Numbered from the stretch's first letter, positions 52,463 through 62,409 are shown. The stretch is DNA of 64,000 bases from G963701675 sp963701675 (GCA_963701675.1 OY969623.1:2728001-2792000), one strand, 5' to 3'. Numbers and translations are program-made. Notes: generated from the sequence alone by a model not told the origin.

Positions 52463-52774
52463 CTAGAAGTGAACGGGCCTGTCGCCGTCCGCGGAGTCGC
52501 GCTCGGTCCGCTTGGCAGCGAAGATCCAACGCTTGGCATCTTGAAGCGCCATGATCATGAGGTCGATGTCGCTGGCGTTGAGCGTTTGGGTCTGATGCCA
52601 TCCTTGGTCATCCTTGTAGCTTCGCTGTAAGGAGAGCGAATAGCGGACGCCGCCGCCTTCCTTGTCGTTTTCCCAGACGGATGCGCGGCAGAGCCCGTAT
52701 TTGAATTCGATTATGGGCCGCTGCTTCTGGCCATTGTCGCTTGCGCGAGCTGTGGCGGTCTGTGACTTAGACAT
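52463..52774 (-). CDS. Small accessory protein of a family with three members here
   Basis: This is a 103-residue protein. The core GLCRASVWENDKEGGGVRYS then LSLQRSYKDDQGWHQTQTLN matches RIKAAIWANQTENGIRHNVT (63548 gene) and RVRAAIWANEGTNGGIWHNL (63146 gene). The shared plan is a beta strand, AxIWxN, a strand with RxYK, a W/S segment and a final helix. ATG 52774 was selected by the conserved core position. Members look like small DNA- or protein-binding beta-rich proteins. No function is assigned. Confidence 0.7.
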   Translation of the reverse strand: MSKSQTATARASDNGQKQRPIIEFKYGLCRASVWENDKEGGGVRYSLSLQRSYKDDQGWHQTQTLNASDIDLMIMALQDAKRWIFAAKRTERDSADGDRPVHF

Positions 52775-52856
52775 GTTGAAAAACCTTTCGTGAAAAAAGA
52801 AGGTATCTGCGGCGACACATTGTCTCCGCAAAACGTGAGAAAGAAACCGAATCGGA

Positions 52857-53618
52857 TTACGTGGCTTGGGCGAACTGCCCTTGAGAAGCGTCCTTCGGGC
52901 CAAGAAGTGCGTTAAGCCGCATGGTTTGCACGGTGTAGGCTTGCGGTCGCCTTTCGGCCCGCTCGCCTAAGACCGTCGTGAAGGCGTTCAAAAGACTCCA
53001 CGCAGTACGCGGCTCAAATTCTTCAAAGCTTGGCGTTCGCCATTCGCGAATGACACGCGGAAGAAATGGAGCCGTGACGATACCTTTCTCGAACGCCCGA
53101 AGGATCAATGCGTCGGCCTGATCGTCGGTCAGATCCTGGTACATCATCCGCTTGATTCTGGCGGCTTCAACTTCGCGAAAGTGGGTAAGCGAAGTGACAG
53201 CGCCCGCGATCGCGGCGACAAAACGTTGTTCGCCAAAGCGAGTGTGCTTTCGCTTGACCATGAGTTCCGAGCGAAAGGCCAAGTTGTCGCAACAAAAAAC
53301 GCGCGAGCCGGCTGCGAAACCCATGGGAAATGTTTTGTCCACGGAATTTCGAATGCCGACCGCGAGCGTCACCTCCGAATAGAGCGTCGTTGCGAGATCG
53401 AGGACACCGAAGAAGCGGCTTTCACCTTTCGTGAGGGCAAGCTTCTGCGAACGAATCGTGTAGCCGGATGCGGTCAGCGTTCCTTTCACGGTGTCGAGGA
53501 CTCGTCCGTGACTAATCGGATACCAGCGGCCTTCAGGCGGCGGCGCCCTACAGGCCCGAAGTTCATCCTCTTCAACCGTGCGTGCTCCGCAATGAAGCAT
53601 GAGCTGTGATTCAGCCAT
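52857..53618 (-). CDS. DUF932-like phage/plasmid protein
   Basis: This is a 253-residue protein. The block VTLAVGIRNSVDKTFPMGFA, then AGSRVFCCDNLAF, and a VKRKHTRFGEQRF segment are the family hallmark. Such proteins occur on plasmids and phages, and their function is not established. ATG 53618 is preferred to 53642 because it opens MAESQLMLHCGA. Two hairpins (GGTGG/CCACC and CCCGA/TCGGG near 53652-53684) lie in its leader and may affect translation. Confidence 0.7.
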   Translation of the reverse strand: MAESQLMLHCGARTVEEDELRACRAPPPEGRWYPISHGRVLDTVKGTLTASGYTIRSQKLALTKGESRFFGVLDLATTLYSEVTLAVGIRNSVDKTFPMGFAAGSRVFCCDNLAFRSELMVKRKHTRFGEQRFVAAIAGAVTSLTHFREVEAARIKRMMYQDLTDDQADALILRAFEKGIVTAPFLPRVIREWRTPSFEEFEPRTAWSLLNAFTTVLGERAERRPQAYTVQTMRLNALLGPKDASQGQFAQAT

Positions 53619-53923
53619 GACAAAAAACCTCCAAAGGGACATGAAACCTTAAGGTGGTCGCCCACCTCCCGAGAGCGTCGGGAAGTGGTTACAGAATTCA
53701 TCTACCCAATAGGTCGCGCGGCCCCCGGTTGCAAAGACGATGAGCGCGGGATGTGAAAGAAAGCCAGTTAGCAAAGGACAACAGGACGGAGGCACCAAGA
53801 ATATCGCACGGATGGAGGTCCTACTCAAATACGCCGAGTGGTAGGTCGACGCGCGAGATGCATTGGCAAAGTGATAGAATCGAGTGTCGCCGCCGTCGCA
53901 CGGTTCGCCTTCGAGCCTGGAAC

Positions 53924-54775
53924 ATGGGACGCGTGATCTTTAGAGGGCAGGCTGCCACAAGCGTGTGGCGCAATATCGCCGACCGGCTCGACCAGTTGGA
54001 ACCGGCTCGGACAATCCACGAGTTGAAATGGGAAGAACGGCGAGTGGCCGAAATAAAGCTCGTGGATTTGATGCTTGGCGCAGCCTTCGGCTACCCCAGG
54101 AAATTTGTGCGGCTATTGGAGTTAAGCGACCTGAATGCCGACATTTTTCGTGTTTCACTCCGTACGCGGCCGCTAACTGTCGTTCTGGAACTCGACACCG
54201 GTGCAAAGGTGCTCGAATTCGGGCACGTTCAAGGCTTCACCGCCGTCATGCCGCTTACGTTGAGCGGATACGACGACTACATGCAAAATGATAAATCGCC
54301 AACCGAGTTTACCCGTGCGCATATAGAGGGATTTCCGTATCAACCGGAGACGATTCAACGGGTCATGATCACGGGGGTGGTACATTTCCCATCAATTCGG
54401 CGAATGTACAGTCAGAGCGACGACACAGCGGAATGGCCGACGAGCGGGTACGACGTTGTGTATGATCTTTTCGTGCACGTCGGGCGCTTCGTTCCGCCAT
54501 TCAAGGTCGTTGGCGGGTCACGCGTCCGGCAGCTGGTTGTCGAACCGCCTTTCATGTTGCCGACAATACTGTGTCCTATTAGCGGACAGTGGATGGGCGA
54601 AAATCGGGTTGTGAATGCGGGATTTGACTTGCCGGGGCTGGACAAAGACCGGTTTCGCAAGTACGTCCTTGATTTAGCGGACATCTTTAAGTCGAGTGTG
54701 GCTGCCAAAAGGCGGCGCGCGATGTTGCAAACGGCTTGGATGTTGTACCGAGTACGGCGGCGACCCTCAGAATGA
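53924..54775 (+). CDS. Hypothetical protein
   Basis: This is a 283-residue protein from ATG 53924 (the open frame reaches 53753, but the extra 57 residues are basic and unlike protein). It is mixed alpha/beta with many hydrophobic strands (LTVVLELDTGAKVLEFGHVQ). No known motif or signal is visible. It precedes the XRE-like regulator by 23 bases, so the two may be co-transcribed. Confidence 0.5.
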   Translation: MGRVIFRGQAATSVWRNIADRLDQLEPARTIHELKWEERRVAEIKLVDLMLGAAFGYPRKFVRLLELSDLNADIFRVSLRTRPLTVVLELDTGAKVLEFGHVQGFTAVMPLTLSGYDDYMQNDKSPTEFTRAHIEGFPYQPETIQRVMITGVVHFPSIRRMYSQSDDTAEWPTSGYDVVYDLFVHVGRFVPPFKVVGGSRVRQLVVEPPFMLPTILCPISGQWMGENRVVNAGFDLPGLDKDRFRKYVLDLADIFKSSVAAKRRRAMLQTAWMLYRVRRRPSE

Positions 54776-54798
54776 GCGTTCGGCCATAAGGAGTAGCG

Positions 54799-55323
54799 AT
54801 GGCGAAATCTGCCAAGAAGCGTTTGGTGCGCCAGTGGGTTAAAGCCACGCCAGGTGGTGTTCCCAAGGACGAAGGGCGCCCACAACGAAAGCTCAAACGC
54901 CGCCCCGAACGCGCAATAGGGGCAAGTGCATCTCGATCGTTGACTAGGCAGAAGAGGCGATCCACGATCAATGGCATGCCGGAGAAAGAACGCCGAAAAA
55001 CGGGAAGGAAAGACAGCCAAGAGAGCGAATCGGATCTATCCAAGGGTTCGATGCCCGAAGGCATGCGCGTGAGACTGCGCTCACCTGATTTGCTGGCTGC
55101 CATGCGTCAGCGAATGGAAGAAGCGGTCACCGCGTCTGGTTATTCTTACGAGCAAGTTGGTATCCGCATGGGTGTCGATCCAGAAAGAAACCCAAGCAAT
55201 TCGGCGTGGAAACTCGTGCACGAATCACCGGACCCAGGGGTTATCATGGTTCGCCGTTTTTGCGAGGCAACCGGCGCGGACCCCGGCCGGATTCTATGCC
55301 TTGACCTGCCTGCCCTGCGATGA
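54799..55323 (+). CDS. XRE-like regulator with basic N-terminal extension
   Basis: This is a 174-residue protein. The first 90 residues are very basic and disordered-looking (KSAKKRLVRQWVKATPGG). A helix-turn-helix follows: MRQRMEEAVTASGYSYEQVG, then IRMGVDPER, with a C-terminal FCEATGADPGRILCL helix. It may bind the nested palindrome at 55404, 80 bases downstream, and control the transfer operon (inference). Confidence 0.6.
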   Translation: MAKSAKKRLVRQWVKATPGGVPKDEGRPQRKLKRRPERAIGASASRSLTRQKRRSTINGMPEKERRKTGRKDSQESESDLSKGSMPEGMRVRLRSPDLLAAMRQRMEEAVTASGYSYEQVGIRMGVDPERNPSNSAWKLVHESPDPGVIMVRRFCEATGADPGRILCLDLPALR

Positions 55324-55403
55324 AGTGACCTTTTAGCCGCACGCCTTCCTAACATCTATCTTCCAGGCCGATCCGTTCTCGTCGTAGCCCTTCCCGCGCT
55401 TGA

Positions 55404-55439
55404 CATACCTTAATAGGGTATGTACCCTAATAAGGTATG
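55404..55439. promoter_or_regulatory. Nested palindrome upstream of the mobilization operon (operator candidate)
   Basis: A 36-bp sequence, CATACCTTAATAGGG then TATGTACCCTAATAAGGTATG, is almost perfectly self-complementary (one mismatch in the arms). Inside it, CATACC...GGGTATG and GTACCC...GGTATG form two smaller dyads, so two dimers could bind side by side. It lies 60 bases before the next gene, between the XRE-like regulator and the mobilization genes. Confidence 0.7.
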
Positions 55440-55498
55440 GCACCCGCTGATGGGCGGCGGCTGCTTTTCATTCTTTCGCCCTTCGAAAGGCGCAAGTC

Positions 55499-56575
55499 AT
55501 GACCAGATTGATCGGCAACAGGTGGTACGGGCTGCTTCTGGGAGTTGGTTTTCTTTCCGTATGGCCAGCCGGTGGGCGGGCAGAGGATCCGCTCACTGAT
55601 ACCAGCGACCCACGTATCCGGTTGGCACGGATGCACCGCGATCAATTGGTGGCACGCGAACGCACCCTGGCGGGCTATGCCGTACCGGCGGTAGCGGGCA
55701 GTGATATGACTCGTCTCAAAGAACTCACTGCCAAAATGCGGCCCGAATCGCATGGTGATCGCGCGGACGTGCTTGACGAGCTGCGCAAGGTTATCGCTCA
55801 CAAAAAAGCGCAGGGGCATGAATTGTTGAAACGTCGCGGCGAAGCCGACCGAGCCATGGAGGAGTACGTCAAAGCGCTCCAGCAGGCTCCGGCCGCGTTT
55901 AGCGCCACGGCGCAGGCGATTGACGCCAAAGTGCCGGCCCAAAAACTGGATTTGTACAAGAAGAAACAGTCGGAGCTTGCCCAACGTGTCCGCGATCTCG
56001 CTGCTCATATCGGCAAACAGCTTCAGGATGTAGACAACTTCAGGCTTCAGTTCAACGAAGCCTGGGACCACGTCGAAGGGCAAATTTATCTACTCGAAAG
56101 TCTCGACGAAGTTTGCGCCTTAGTTCCGAATCCGCGTCATGCGGCGTTTTCCGAGCGACTTCGTGCTGATGTTGATCAGTTCTTAAAGGACGCTCAGGAA
56201 GCGGAAAAGGCCTTCAAGACTTTCTCGGATGCACTGTTGGAAAAAGCTGTCACCGATGGTGCGGACGCGTACTTCCGCACGCGTCAAGCGACGGCGGCAG
56301 TGGCGAGCAAAGCGGCATCGCAACCAATGGAACTGCCGGTTGAATCTCCGCGAGACAGTTTTGCCGGCATCCGCATCGGCACAAACGGCGGGCTCCATAT
56401 CGGCCAACAACTTCCGGTTTTGCGGAACGGCCAAGTAGTCAGCAACGCGGTCGTTAAGGCCATTCATGCGGACTCGACCATCATTTGGCGGCCCGATGGC
56501 TACCCGTTTTTTGTAGGCGACCGCGTAAGAGTCGCAACACGATCGTTGATGGATCGCAGTGTAGCACAACGCTGA
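55499..56575 (+). CDS. Secreted coiled-coil protein, start of mobilization operon
   Basis: This is a 358-residue exported protein. A signal peptide (YGLLLGVGFLSVWPAGGRAE) precedes about 230 helical, charged residues with coiled-coil character (LDLYKKKQSELAQRVRDLAA). A C-terminal beta-rich part contains GIRIGTNGGLHIGQQLPVLR. It has no recognised family. It begins a run of same-strand genes that includes the relaxase, so an accessory transfer or adhesion role outside the membrane is possible. Confidence 0.6.
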   Translation: MTRLIGNRWYGLLLGVGFLSVWPAGGRAEDPLTDTSDPRIRLARMHRDQLVARERTLAGYAVPAVAGSDMTRLKELTAKMRPESHGDRADVLDELRKVIAHKKAQGHELLKRRGEADRAMEEYVKALQQAPAAFSATAQAIDAKVPAQKLDLYKKKQSELAQRVRDLAAHIGKQLQDVDNFRLQFNEAWDHVEGQIYLLESLDEVCALVPNPRHAAFSERLRADVDQFLKDAQEAEKAFKTFSDALLEKAVTDGADAYFRTRQATAAVASKAASQPMELPVESPRDSFAGIRIGTNGGLHIGQQLPVLRNGQVVSNAVVKAIHADSTIIWRPDGYPFFVGDRVRVATRSLMDRSVAQR

Positions 56576-56598
56576 AAACATCTTCGGGGTTTGTCACC

Positions 56599-57279
56599 GT
56601 GGCGCGGAAGTCGAACAATCCGAAAGGTGCGCCCGCCTTCCGGTCCAACACTTTGGTTACCCCGTGCGTCGTGGAGGACATTCTTGAACTCCGCGACCAC
56701 GGGGGTTTTCGTGTCGATGACAAGACGTTCGCGGCCGAGGAACCCTGCAGCGTTTGGGTTCGGGGCTTTTTTATCCAGAAGGATGCGGGGCCTGGGCAGT
56801 TCATCCGCATGGAAAGCCCCCCGAAAACGGTCATGTTCGGTTATGTCGCCGACAAATGGATTTCTATCGAAGTGGGGCCGCATCAGCGGAGCTCATCAAG
56901 GAAAACGACGCGCCGCGCTCCGATGACGAGCTTGGTCGCCTCGGATACGAATGATCGGCTTTTGGTCGAGTATCCCGTTGACGATCCCGCGCCGCTTCCA
57001 CCGCCGCGCCTGCCGCCATTGGCGCTGCCTGGGCCTATGTCCCAAAACGACGGCACGCCGATGCGACGGCTGCGAGAGTGGATTACGAAGTGGCCCGTGG
57101 TGACAGCAGCGTTGGCCGTCGTTCTCGGAGCTGCCCTCGCCGTGGGAATAATCCTTTTATCGAAGCAGAAACCGGAAAAGGCGAAGCTGGCGGATTCTCC
57201 TTCTCGGCGCGAAGCGGATGTTGCCCCGACCAAGCGCGACTATGAACGGACGCTCTTTCCGAACTTGCCACGCGATTGA
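56599..57279 (+). CDS. Hypothetical protein with C-terminal membrane helix
   Basis: This is a protein of about 226 residues if it starts at GTG 56599; the frame is open from 56485 but would overlap the previous gene. An N-terminal beta-rich part (residues 1-100) is followed by a Pro-rich linker (LPPPRLPPLALPGPM) and one membrane helix near the C-terminus (VVTAALAVVLGAALAVGIIL) with a basic tail. The topology is type II or tail-anchored. The function is unknown. Confidence 0.5.
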   Translation: MARKSNNPKGAPAFRSNTLVTPCVVEDILELRDHGGFRVDDKTFAAEEPCSVWVRGFFIQKDAGPGQFIRMESPPKTVMFGYVADKWISIEVGPHQRSSSRKTTRRAPMTSLVASDTNDRLLVEYPVDDPAPLPPPRLPPLALPGPMSQNDGTPMRRLREWITKWPVVTAALAVVLGAALAVGIILLSKQKPEKAKLADSPSRREADVAPTKRDYERTLFPNLPRD

Positions 57280-57324
57280 AATGGACTGATTAACTGCCGA
57301 CTCATTTTCTCGAAGGCGCGGAAC

Positions 57325-57672
57325 ATGGCTGACATGGAAACCAGCAAAACGGTTGCCTTCCGGCTCGATCCCGTGACGCTGGGGCGACTTGACGAGCGGG
57401 CCATAGCAGCCGGAAAGACGCGCGGCGACCTAGCGCGGGGCCTGGTTAAACAAGCGCTGGCAGGGTCGGAATCCAAACGCATGCTCGATGCAATCGAAAC
57501 GGTGCGCGTGGCGGTCGGACGTGTTGAAGCCCGGACGCTCAAAGACAGCGAAGCACTGGAAAGCCTGATGAAGATGTCGGTGGCGGGACTTCTGGTGGTG
57601 CTGGGCGGGTACACCGAAGAAAAAGCGGCGAAGTGGGTCGACTTCTACCTCTCCGGGTCGGACGAAACGTGA
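57325..57672 (+). CDS. RHH-type relaxosome accessory protein
   Basis: This is a 115-residue protein. The first 45 residues fit a ribbon-helix-helix DNA-binding fold (TVAFRLDPVTLGRLDERAIA, KTRGDLARGLVKQAL). A helical C-terminal half follows. It lies 13 bases before the MobF relaxase gene, the usual place for a TraY/MobC-type oriT-binding helper. It probably positions the relaxase at oriT and represses the operon, based on family and context. Confidence 0.75.
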   Translation: MADMETSKTVAFRLDPVTLGRLDERAIAAGKTRGDLARGLVKQALAGSESKRMLDAIETVRVAVGRVEARTLKDSEALESLMKMSVAGLLVVLGGYTEEKAAKWVDFYLSGSDET

Positions 57673-57685
57673 CGTGGGGTTGTTC

Positions 57686-60229
57686 ATGGTTGCCAGCGCC
57701 AACTCACTTTCTGCAAGCCAGTGCGATTATTATCTCAGCCTGACCAGCGAAGGGGGCGATGACGGTTACTTCGGTTCGGGTATGGAACCGGCCGGTTATT
57801 GGCTTGGATCAGGTACATCGGAGTTAGGGCTTTGGGCCCGTGTGCAAGCCGCCGATCTCCGGCAACTCTTTCTTGGTTTCGGGCTGGACGGGAATGCGCT
57901 GGTGCGAAATGCCGGTGCCGATGATCGGCGCGCGGCCGTAGACCTCACGCTTTCGGCACCCAAAAGCGTGTCGTGCCTTTTTGGGATCTCGGATGCATCT
58001 GTTCGGCATCAAGTTGAGCAAGCCCATCGCGCAGCCGTCGAGGCGGCGCTTCGTTACTTCGAAGAGAACTTCGCTTTCTGTCGGTTCGGCAAAGCGGGTG
58101 AAGAACGGGTCAAGGCCCAAATTATTGCTGCGGTGTTTGAGCACGGTTCCGCCCGCGCGGCAAAAGCAAATGTTCCAGCCCCTCAACTTCATTCGCACGC
58201 CCTGATCGCGAACATCGGCATCACCGCGGACGGGCGAACGAGCGCCTTGGATACCTCGGCGATTTTTTACCAGAAGATGCTTCTTGGTGCCTATTACCGT
58301 TGCGAGCTGGGACATCAACTTCAACAGCGACTCGGACTGGCGCTAGATCGGCAACGTACCTGGTTTGAAGTGAAAGATGTACCGCGTCAAGTGTGCGAAC
58401 ATTTTTCGGCCCGGCGCAAGGAAATCCTAGAGCACCTTGATGCGAAGGGCTTCGCAACTGCTCAGGCAGCAGCGGTTGCCGCGCTCGAAACGCGGCAAGC
58501 GAAAGAACAGCTGCCGCGCCATGAGCTCATGGCGAAGTGGCGGGAAGCCGCAGCCGAATTAGGATTCGGCCAGGAGCAAGTTGACCGATTGATTGGTCGG
58601 AATCAGCAGCGCAATCCGGCTCACGAGCTGAACGAAGCGCTCGATGCCGCCGTCAAGCGCCTAACAGCCGGTCAGAGCCATTTCACGCAGGCCGAATTGT
58701 TGCGGGCCACCTTAGAAGAAAGTCAAGGACGTGGACTTTCTTCGAATCGAGTTGAGAATGAGGTTCGCGCCGCCCTAGAACAGTCACCCGAACTGGTTCG
58801 ATTGGGTCGTCGCGGCGAAGAGCTGCGATACACGTCTCAGGAAATGCTGAGAATCGAAGAGCGCATGCTGGCCAACGCCGAACGTCTGCACGCCCGCTCC
58901 TCGATCGGGATCGATTTCAGAACCGTCGCGGAAGTGCTCAACGCTCAGCCGCTCCTCAATGACGAACAACGCAAGGCGATTGTACGCGTCACGACCGGTA
59001 CTGACTTGGAGATCGTCGTCGGCTGGGCCGGCACGGGCAAATCCACCATGCTCCATGCCGCTCGCGAGGTGTGGGAGCGGGAAGGTATGAACGTAATCGG
59101 CGCGACGCTGTCCGGCAAGGCGGCCGAAGGCCTGGAACAATCGGCCGGCATCAAGTCGCATACCATTGCGAAACTCTTCGGCAGCGAAGAACTAGGCCAT
59201 GTCGGTGACTTTGAAAAAGCAAGCCCGAATAATGCTCGTCGCCGCGCCGCACCGACACTGGACCGGAATAGCGTCCTTGTCATCGACGAGGCGGGCATGG
59301 TCGGCACCCGGCAAATGGAGAAAATCGTGGCGGCGTGCGAACGAGCGGGCGCGCGTCTCGTACTTGTCGGAGATCCGGGGCAGCTTCAAGCCATTGAAGC
59401 TGGCGGCCCCATGAAAAGCCTTGCGGAGCGGTACGGTTGTGCCGAGCTTACGACCATCGTGCGCCAGCGCGACGAGTGGGCCCGCAACGCCGTCAAGGAT
59501 TTAGCTGTCGGCGACGCCGGCACTGCTCTCCGCCGGTATGCCGAGCGCGGATTACTCCATATCGAACGGGATCGCCATGCCGCTATCGAATCGTTAGTGT
59601 CGGCCTACGTCAAGGATGGCCTTGAGGCGAAGCAAATACAAGGCAAGCTGGCTTTCGCAGCAACCAATCTCGAAGCCGGCATCATCAACAACGAGATTCA
59701 GCGCGAGCGCCTTGCCGCCGGGATGTTGGGACGTGGGATCGAAGTCGGCTCTGGTCATCTTCATGAAGGGGATCGCATCCTTTTTACGCGGAACAGCGGG
59801 CCGCTAGGGGTCAAGAACGGCACATTGGGAACGGTGGAATCGATCAATCTGTGGGACCGCGTGCTCAGCGTGAAACTCGACGGCGACGACCGGCATGACC
59901 TCGTTCATGTGCCCCTTGAAACTTACGACCATGTCCGAAGCGCGTACGCGATAACGGTGCATCGGGGTCAGGGGATCACCCTGGAGCGCGACGCGTATGT
60001 GCTCGCCGGCGGCGGCATGACCGACCGGCACCTTGCTTATGTGCAATGCAGCCGGGCAAAGCAAAACACGCACGTTTTCTGTGACCGGCTCGAAGCCGGT
60101 GAAGAATTGGAACGACTGGCGAAGTCCATGTCGCGTGATCGGAGCAAGGATTTGGCAGTGGATATCCCCCGCCAACCCGAGCGCGCCCCGGAACCGTGTC
60201 ATGAACACGGCCACCAGTTAACGCGTTGA
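57686..60229 (+). CDS. MobF-family relaxase-helicase (TrwC/TraI type)
   Basis: This is an 847-residue conjugative relaxase that nicks oriT and unwinds the strand. The N-terminal tyrosine pair is CDYYLSLT. The metal-binding histidines are in FEHGSAR and LHSHALIANI (HUH fold), next to DLTLSAPKSVS. The helicase half has Walker A VGWAGTGKSTMLH, Walker B SVLVIDEAGMV and motif VTVHRGQGITLE. ATG 57686 has GTGGGG six bases upstream; GTG 57674 is less likely. It is smaller than F TraI (about 1750) and close to TrwC (about 970). It clearly marks the region as a mobilization module. Confidence 0.93.
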   Translation: MVASANSLSASQCDYYLSLTSEGGDDGYFGSGMEPAGYWLGSGTSELGLWARVQAADLRQLFLGFGLDGNALVRNAGADDRRAAVDLTLSAPKSVSCLFGISDASVRHQVEQAHRAAVEAALRYFEENFAFCRFGKAGEERVKAQIIAAVFEHGSARAAKANVPAPQLHSHALIANIGITADGRTSALDTSAIFYQKMLLGAYYRCELGHQLQQRLGLALDRQRTWFEVKDVPRQVCEHFSARRKEILEHLDAKGFATAQAAAVAALETRQAKEQLPRHELMAKWREAAAELGFGQEQVDRLIGRNQQRNPAHELNEALDAAVKRLTAGQSHFTQAELLRATLEESQGRGLSSNRVENEVRAALEQSPELVRLGRRGEELRYTSQEMLRIEERMLANAERLHARSSIGIDFRTVAEVLNAQPLLNDEQRKAIVRVTTGTDLEIVVGWAGTGKSTMLHAAREVWEREGMNVIGATLSGKAAEGLEQSAGIKSHTIAKLFGSEELGHVGDFEKASPNNARRRAAPTLDRNSVLVIDEAGMVGTRQMEKIVAACERAGARLVLVGDPGQLQAIEAGGPMKSLAERYGCAELTTIVRQRDEWARNAVKDLAVGDAGTALRRYAERGLLHIERDRHAAIESLVSAYVKDGLEAKQIQGKLAFAATNLEAGIINNEIQRERLAAGMLGRGIEVGSGHLHEGDRILFTRNSGPLGVKNGTLGTVESINLWDRVLSVKLDGDDRHDLVHVPLETYDHVRSAYAITVHRGQGITLERDAYVLAGGGMTDRHLAYVQCSRAKQNTHVFCDRLEAGEELERLAKSMSRDRSKDLAVDIPRQPERAPEPCHEHGHQLTR

Positions 60230-60270
60230 GACCATGGATGGCACGATGCTTCCCTCGAAGAGGCACGGCC

Positions 60271-62409
60271 ATGAAAAAGTTCATTACCGACATTTGGGCG
60301 CTGGCTGTCGTGCCGCTCATGGCTGCGCTTGCCGCCTTCCATTTCGCTCAGAAGCTCGGCATTGGGTATGCAGGCGCCGTAGCGCTATGTGTCGGTGGCT
60401 ACTACGTCGTCACGGGGAACATCCGTTGGCGCTGGTTCTTCACGCATAAGCAGCGGCAGTTGACAGCCACGACCGCTGTCGCCTTCCTCTTCACGCACTC
60501 GATCTGTTGTCTCCTGCCGGTCGTTCTGGCCATTCAATGCCATCGGATTCTCAAGTCGCGCGAACCGTATGGGGCAGAGTTCCGCAATTGGGTTTATGAT
60601 CGCCGCCGCCGCGACTGGGCACCAATGGCGATCCCGGCCGGCGTCGGGATCACCACCGAACTATTCCTTCTTGGCCTCTCAGCGCCACTGCCCCGCAGGA
60701 AGAAAGAAAAGGAAGAAGTTGAAGAAAAGGGCACCGTCCGTCGTGGCCGAAGAATTCTCTCGCAACAAGAAGCCACGCGGATCGCTGATGCTGCAAGGCA
60801 ACAATCGGACCGTGAAGCGGGTCGGACCGTTCCTCATCCCGGAATTTTCTGGGGTGGTCTGTTTCTTCCGCCGGAATCGGCTGATCTGGGGTACTTGGCG
60901 TTGGGCGCGCCAAGAACCGGCAAATCGGTATCTATCAATCTCGTCGCTCAGGGCGTGCTGGCCGGCATGGCACGCGGGGAAAAAGTCCGGGCGCTATGGA
61001 ACGATTGGAAGTCGGATTCGTTGCCGTTGCTTTCGGCCATGGGATTGCCATGGAAGACTCTGAATCCCGAAGATCGGCGCGGGGTTGGTTGGGCCATCGC
61101 CAAAGACATAACAACCGCCAAACACTCGCGGGCACTAGTTAATGTGCTTTTTCCCAAGAGCGAAGGAAAAACGGGTGACGAAGGATTTTTCGAGCGTGGC
61201 TCTCGTGCGCTGGCCCGAGCGGTGGTGGTGACTTTCGTTGAAATTGCACCAGAATGCTGGACGCTCAAAGACGTGATTCACACCCTTCGCAACCGTGAAC
61301 GGCTGGAGGCGGTTCTCGAATTGACAGCGCAAGGGCGTGAAGCGAAAAAGCTGTACTTGAGCAAAGAAAAAACCTTCCTCGATATTCTGAGCACGCTCGC
61401 CAATCTGACGGACGACTATTTGGAGATCGCCGCGGCCTGGGATAAACCCGAAGAACAGATCAGTTTGATGGACTGGATCCGCGGCAACTTCGTCCTGGTG
61501 CTCGGAAACAGCCCCACCGATCCGGAGATATTCAAGCGACTCAACGCCGTCATCTTCAAACGTGCCAGTCAGCTCCTGCTCAAGCATTTGCCGCTGGACG
61601 GTTCCGACCGAACTTGGATTTTCCTCGATGAACTATCGCAAATGGGCAAGCTGGATGGCCTGCATGCGTTGGCTCGTGAGGGCGGAAGCCGTGGCGTGGC
61701 TTTGGTTCTCGGCACGCAGGACGTTGAGGGTTTAGAAGACGAACTTGGTGAGAAGAAGGCGCATGAAGTCCTGGGGATGTGCCGCAATGTTGCCGTATTC
61801 GGCTTGGGGAGCCCGCATACCGCCGAATTCGCCGCCAAGCTGTTTGGGCAGAAAGAGGTGGAGGAAGAGAAAATCTCCCGCAGCGACGGGGGCGGGCCCG
61901 GAGGCACGTCGTGGAACATCTCGACCTCGTCTGAAGTGGCCGTTCGCGATGCGGTGTTGGCTTCTCAGTTCCTGAATCAGCCGGCGCCGAAGACCGCTGG
62001 CGGCCTTTCGGGTTATTTTCTGTCGCCGATTGTCGGGGCCTGGAAGGCGTTCATTCCGTTCTTGTATCTGGTGCAAAATCTGGCCAAGCCGCATCCGGAT
62101 GTGGCGGCTCACATTGAACGCGACGCCGATGAACTGCGGCCAGCCCCCTGGTCACTCGAAGACGTTGAAACGTTGGGGCTGCCGGCCGCTTTGGCGGAAA
62201 GCGGCGACAACGGCGGCACTCAGGCATTGCCGTCCGGGTCAACGGAACGACCGCGCGACACGGCCCCCGCCGACAATGTGATCGATTTGGACCGACGGCG
62301 AAAACTTCGTGACGTCGGCCGTCGCGGGCGGCGAAAGCCGAGCGCGCCGTCGGATTTGGAACACCCTAATGGTCGCGACGAAAGGCAACAGGATGCTAAC
62401 GAAGGCTAA
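60271..62409 (+). CDS. Type IV coupling protein (TraD/TrwB class)
   Basis: This is a 712-residue ATPase that links the relaxase-DNA complex to a secretion channel. Two or more N-terminal membrane helices fill residues 10-90. A basic linker is followed by Walker A GAPRTGKSVS, and Walker B TWIFLDELSQMGKL. Later blocks (REGGSRGVALVLGTQDVEGL) fit TraD/TrwB. ATG 60271 has GAGG seven bases upstream. It directly follows the MobF relaxase. It is not closely similar to the two ATPases at 6.7-9.5 kb, so the window holds two distinct coupling systems. Confidence 0.9.
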   Translation: MKKFITDIWALAVVPLMAALAAFHFAQKLGIGYAGAVALCVGGYYVVTGNIRWRWFFTHKQRQLTATTAVAFLFTHSICCLLPVVLAIQCHRILKSREPYGAEFRNWVYDRRRRDWAPMAIPAGVGITTELFLLGLSAPLPRRKKEKEEVEEKGTVRRGRRILSQQEATRIADAARQQSDREAGRTVPHPGIFWGGLFLPPESADLGYLALGAPRTGKSVSINLVAQGVLAGMARGEKVRALWNDWKSDSLPLLSAMGLPWKTLNPEDRRGVGWAIAKDITTAKHSRALVNVLFPKSEGKTGDEGFFERGSRALARAVVVTFVEIAPECWTLKDVIHTLRNRERLEAVLELTAQGREAKKLYLSKEKTFLDILSTLANLTDDYLEIAAAWDKPEEQISLMDWIRGNFVLVLGNSPTDPEIFKRLNAVIFKRASQLLLKHLPLDGSDRTWIFLDELSQMGKLDGLHALAREGGSRGVALVLGTQDVEGLEDELGEKKAHEVLGMCRNVAVFGLGSPHTAEFAAKLFGQKEVEEEKISRSDGGGPGGTSWNISTSSEVAVRDAVLASQFLNQPAPKTAGGLSGYFLSPIVGAWKAFIPFLYLVQNLAKPHPDVAAHIERDADELRPAPWSLEDVETLGLPAALAESGDNGGTQALPSGSTERPRDTAPADNVIDLDRRRKLRDVGRRGRRKPSAPSDLEHPNGRDERQQDANEG

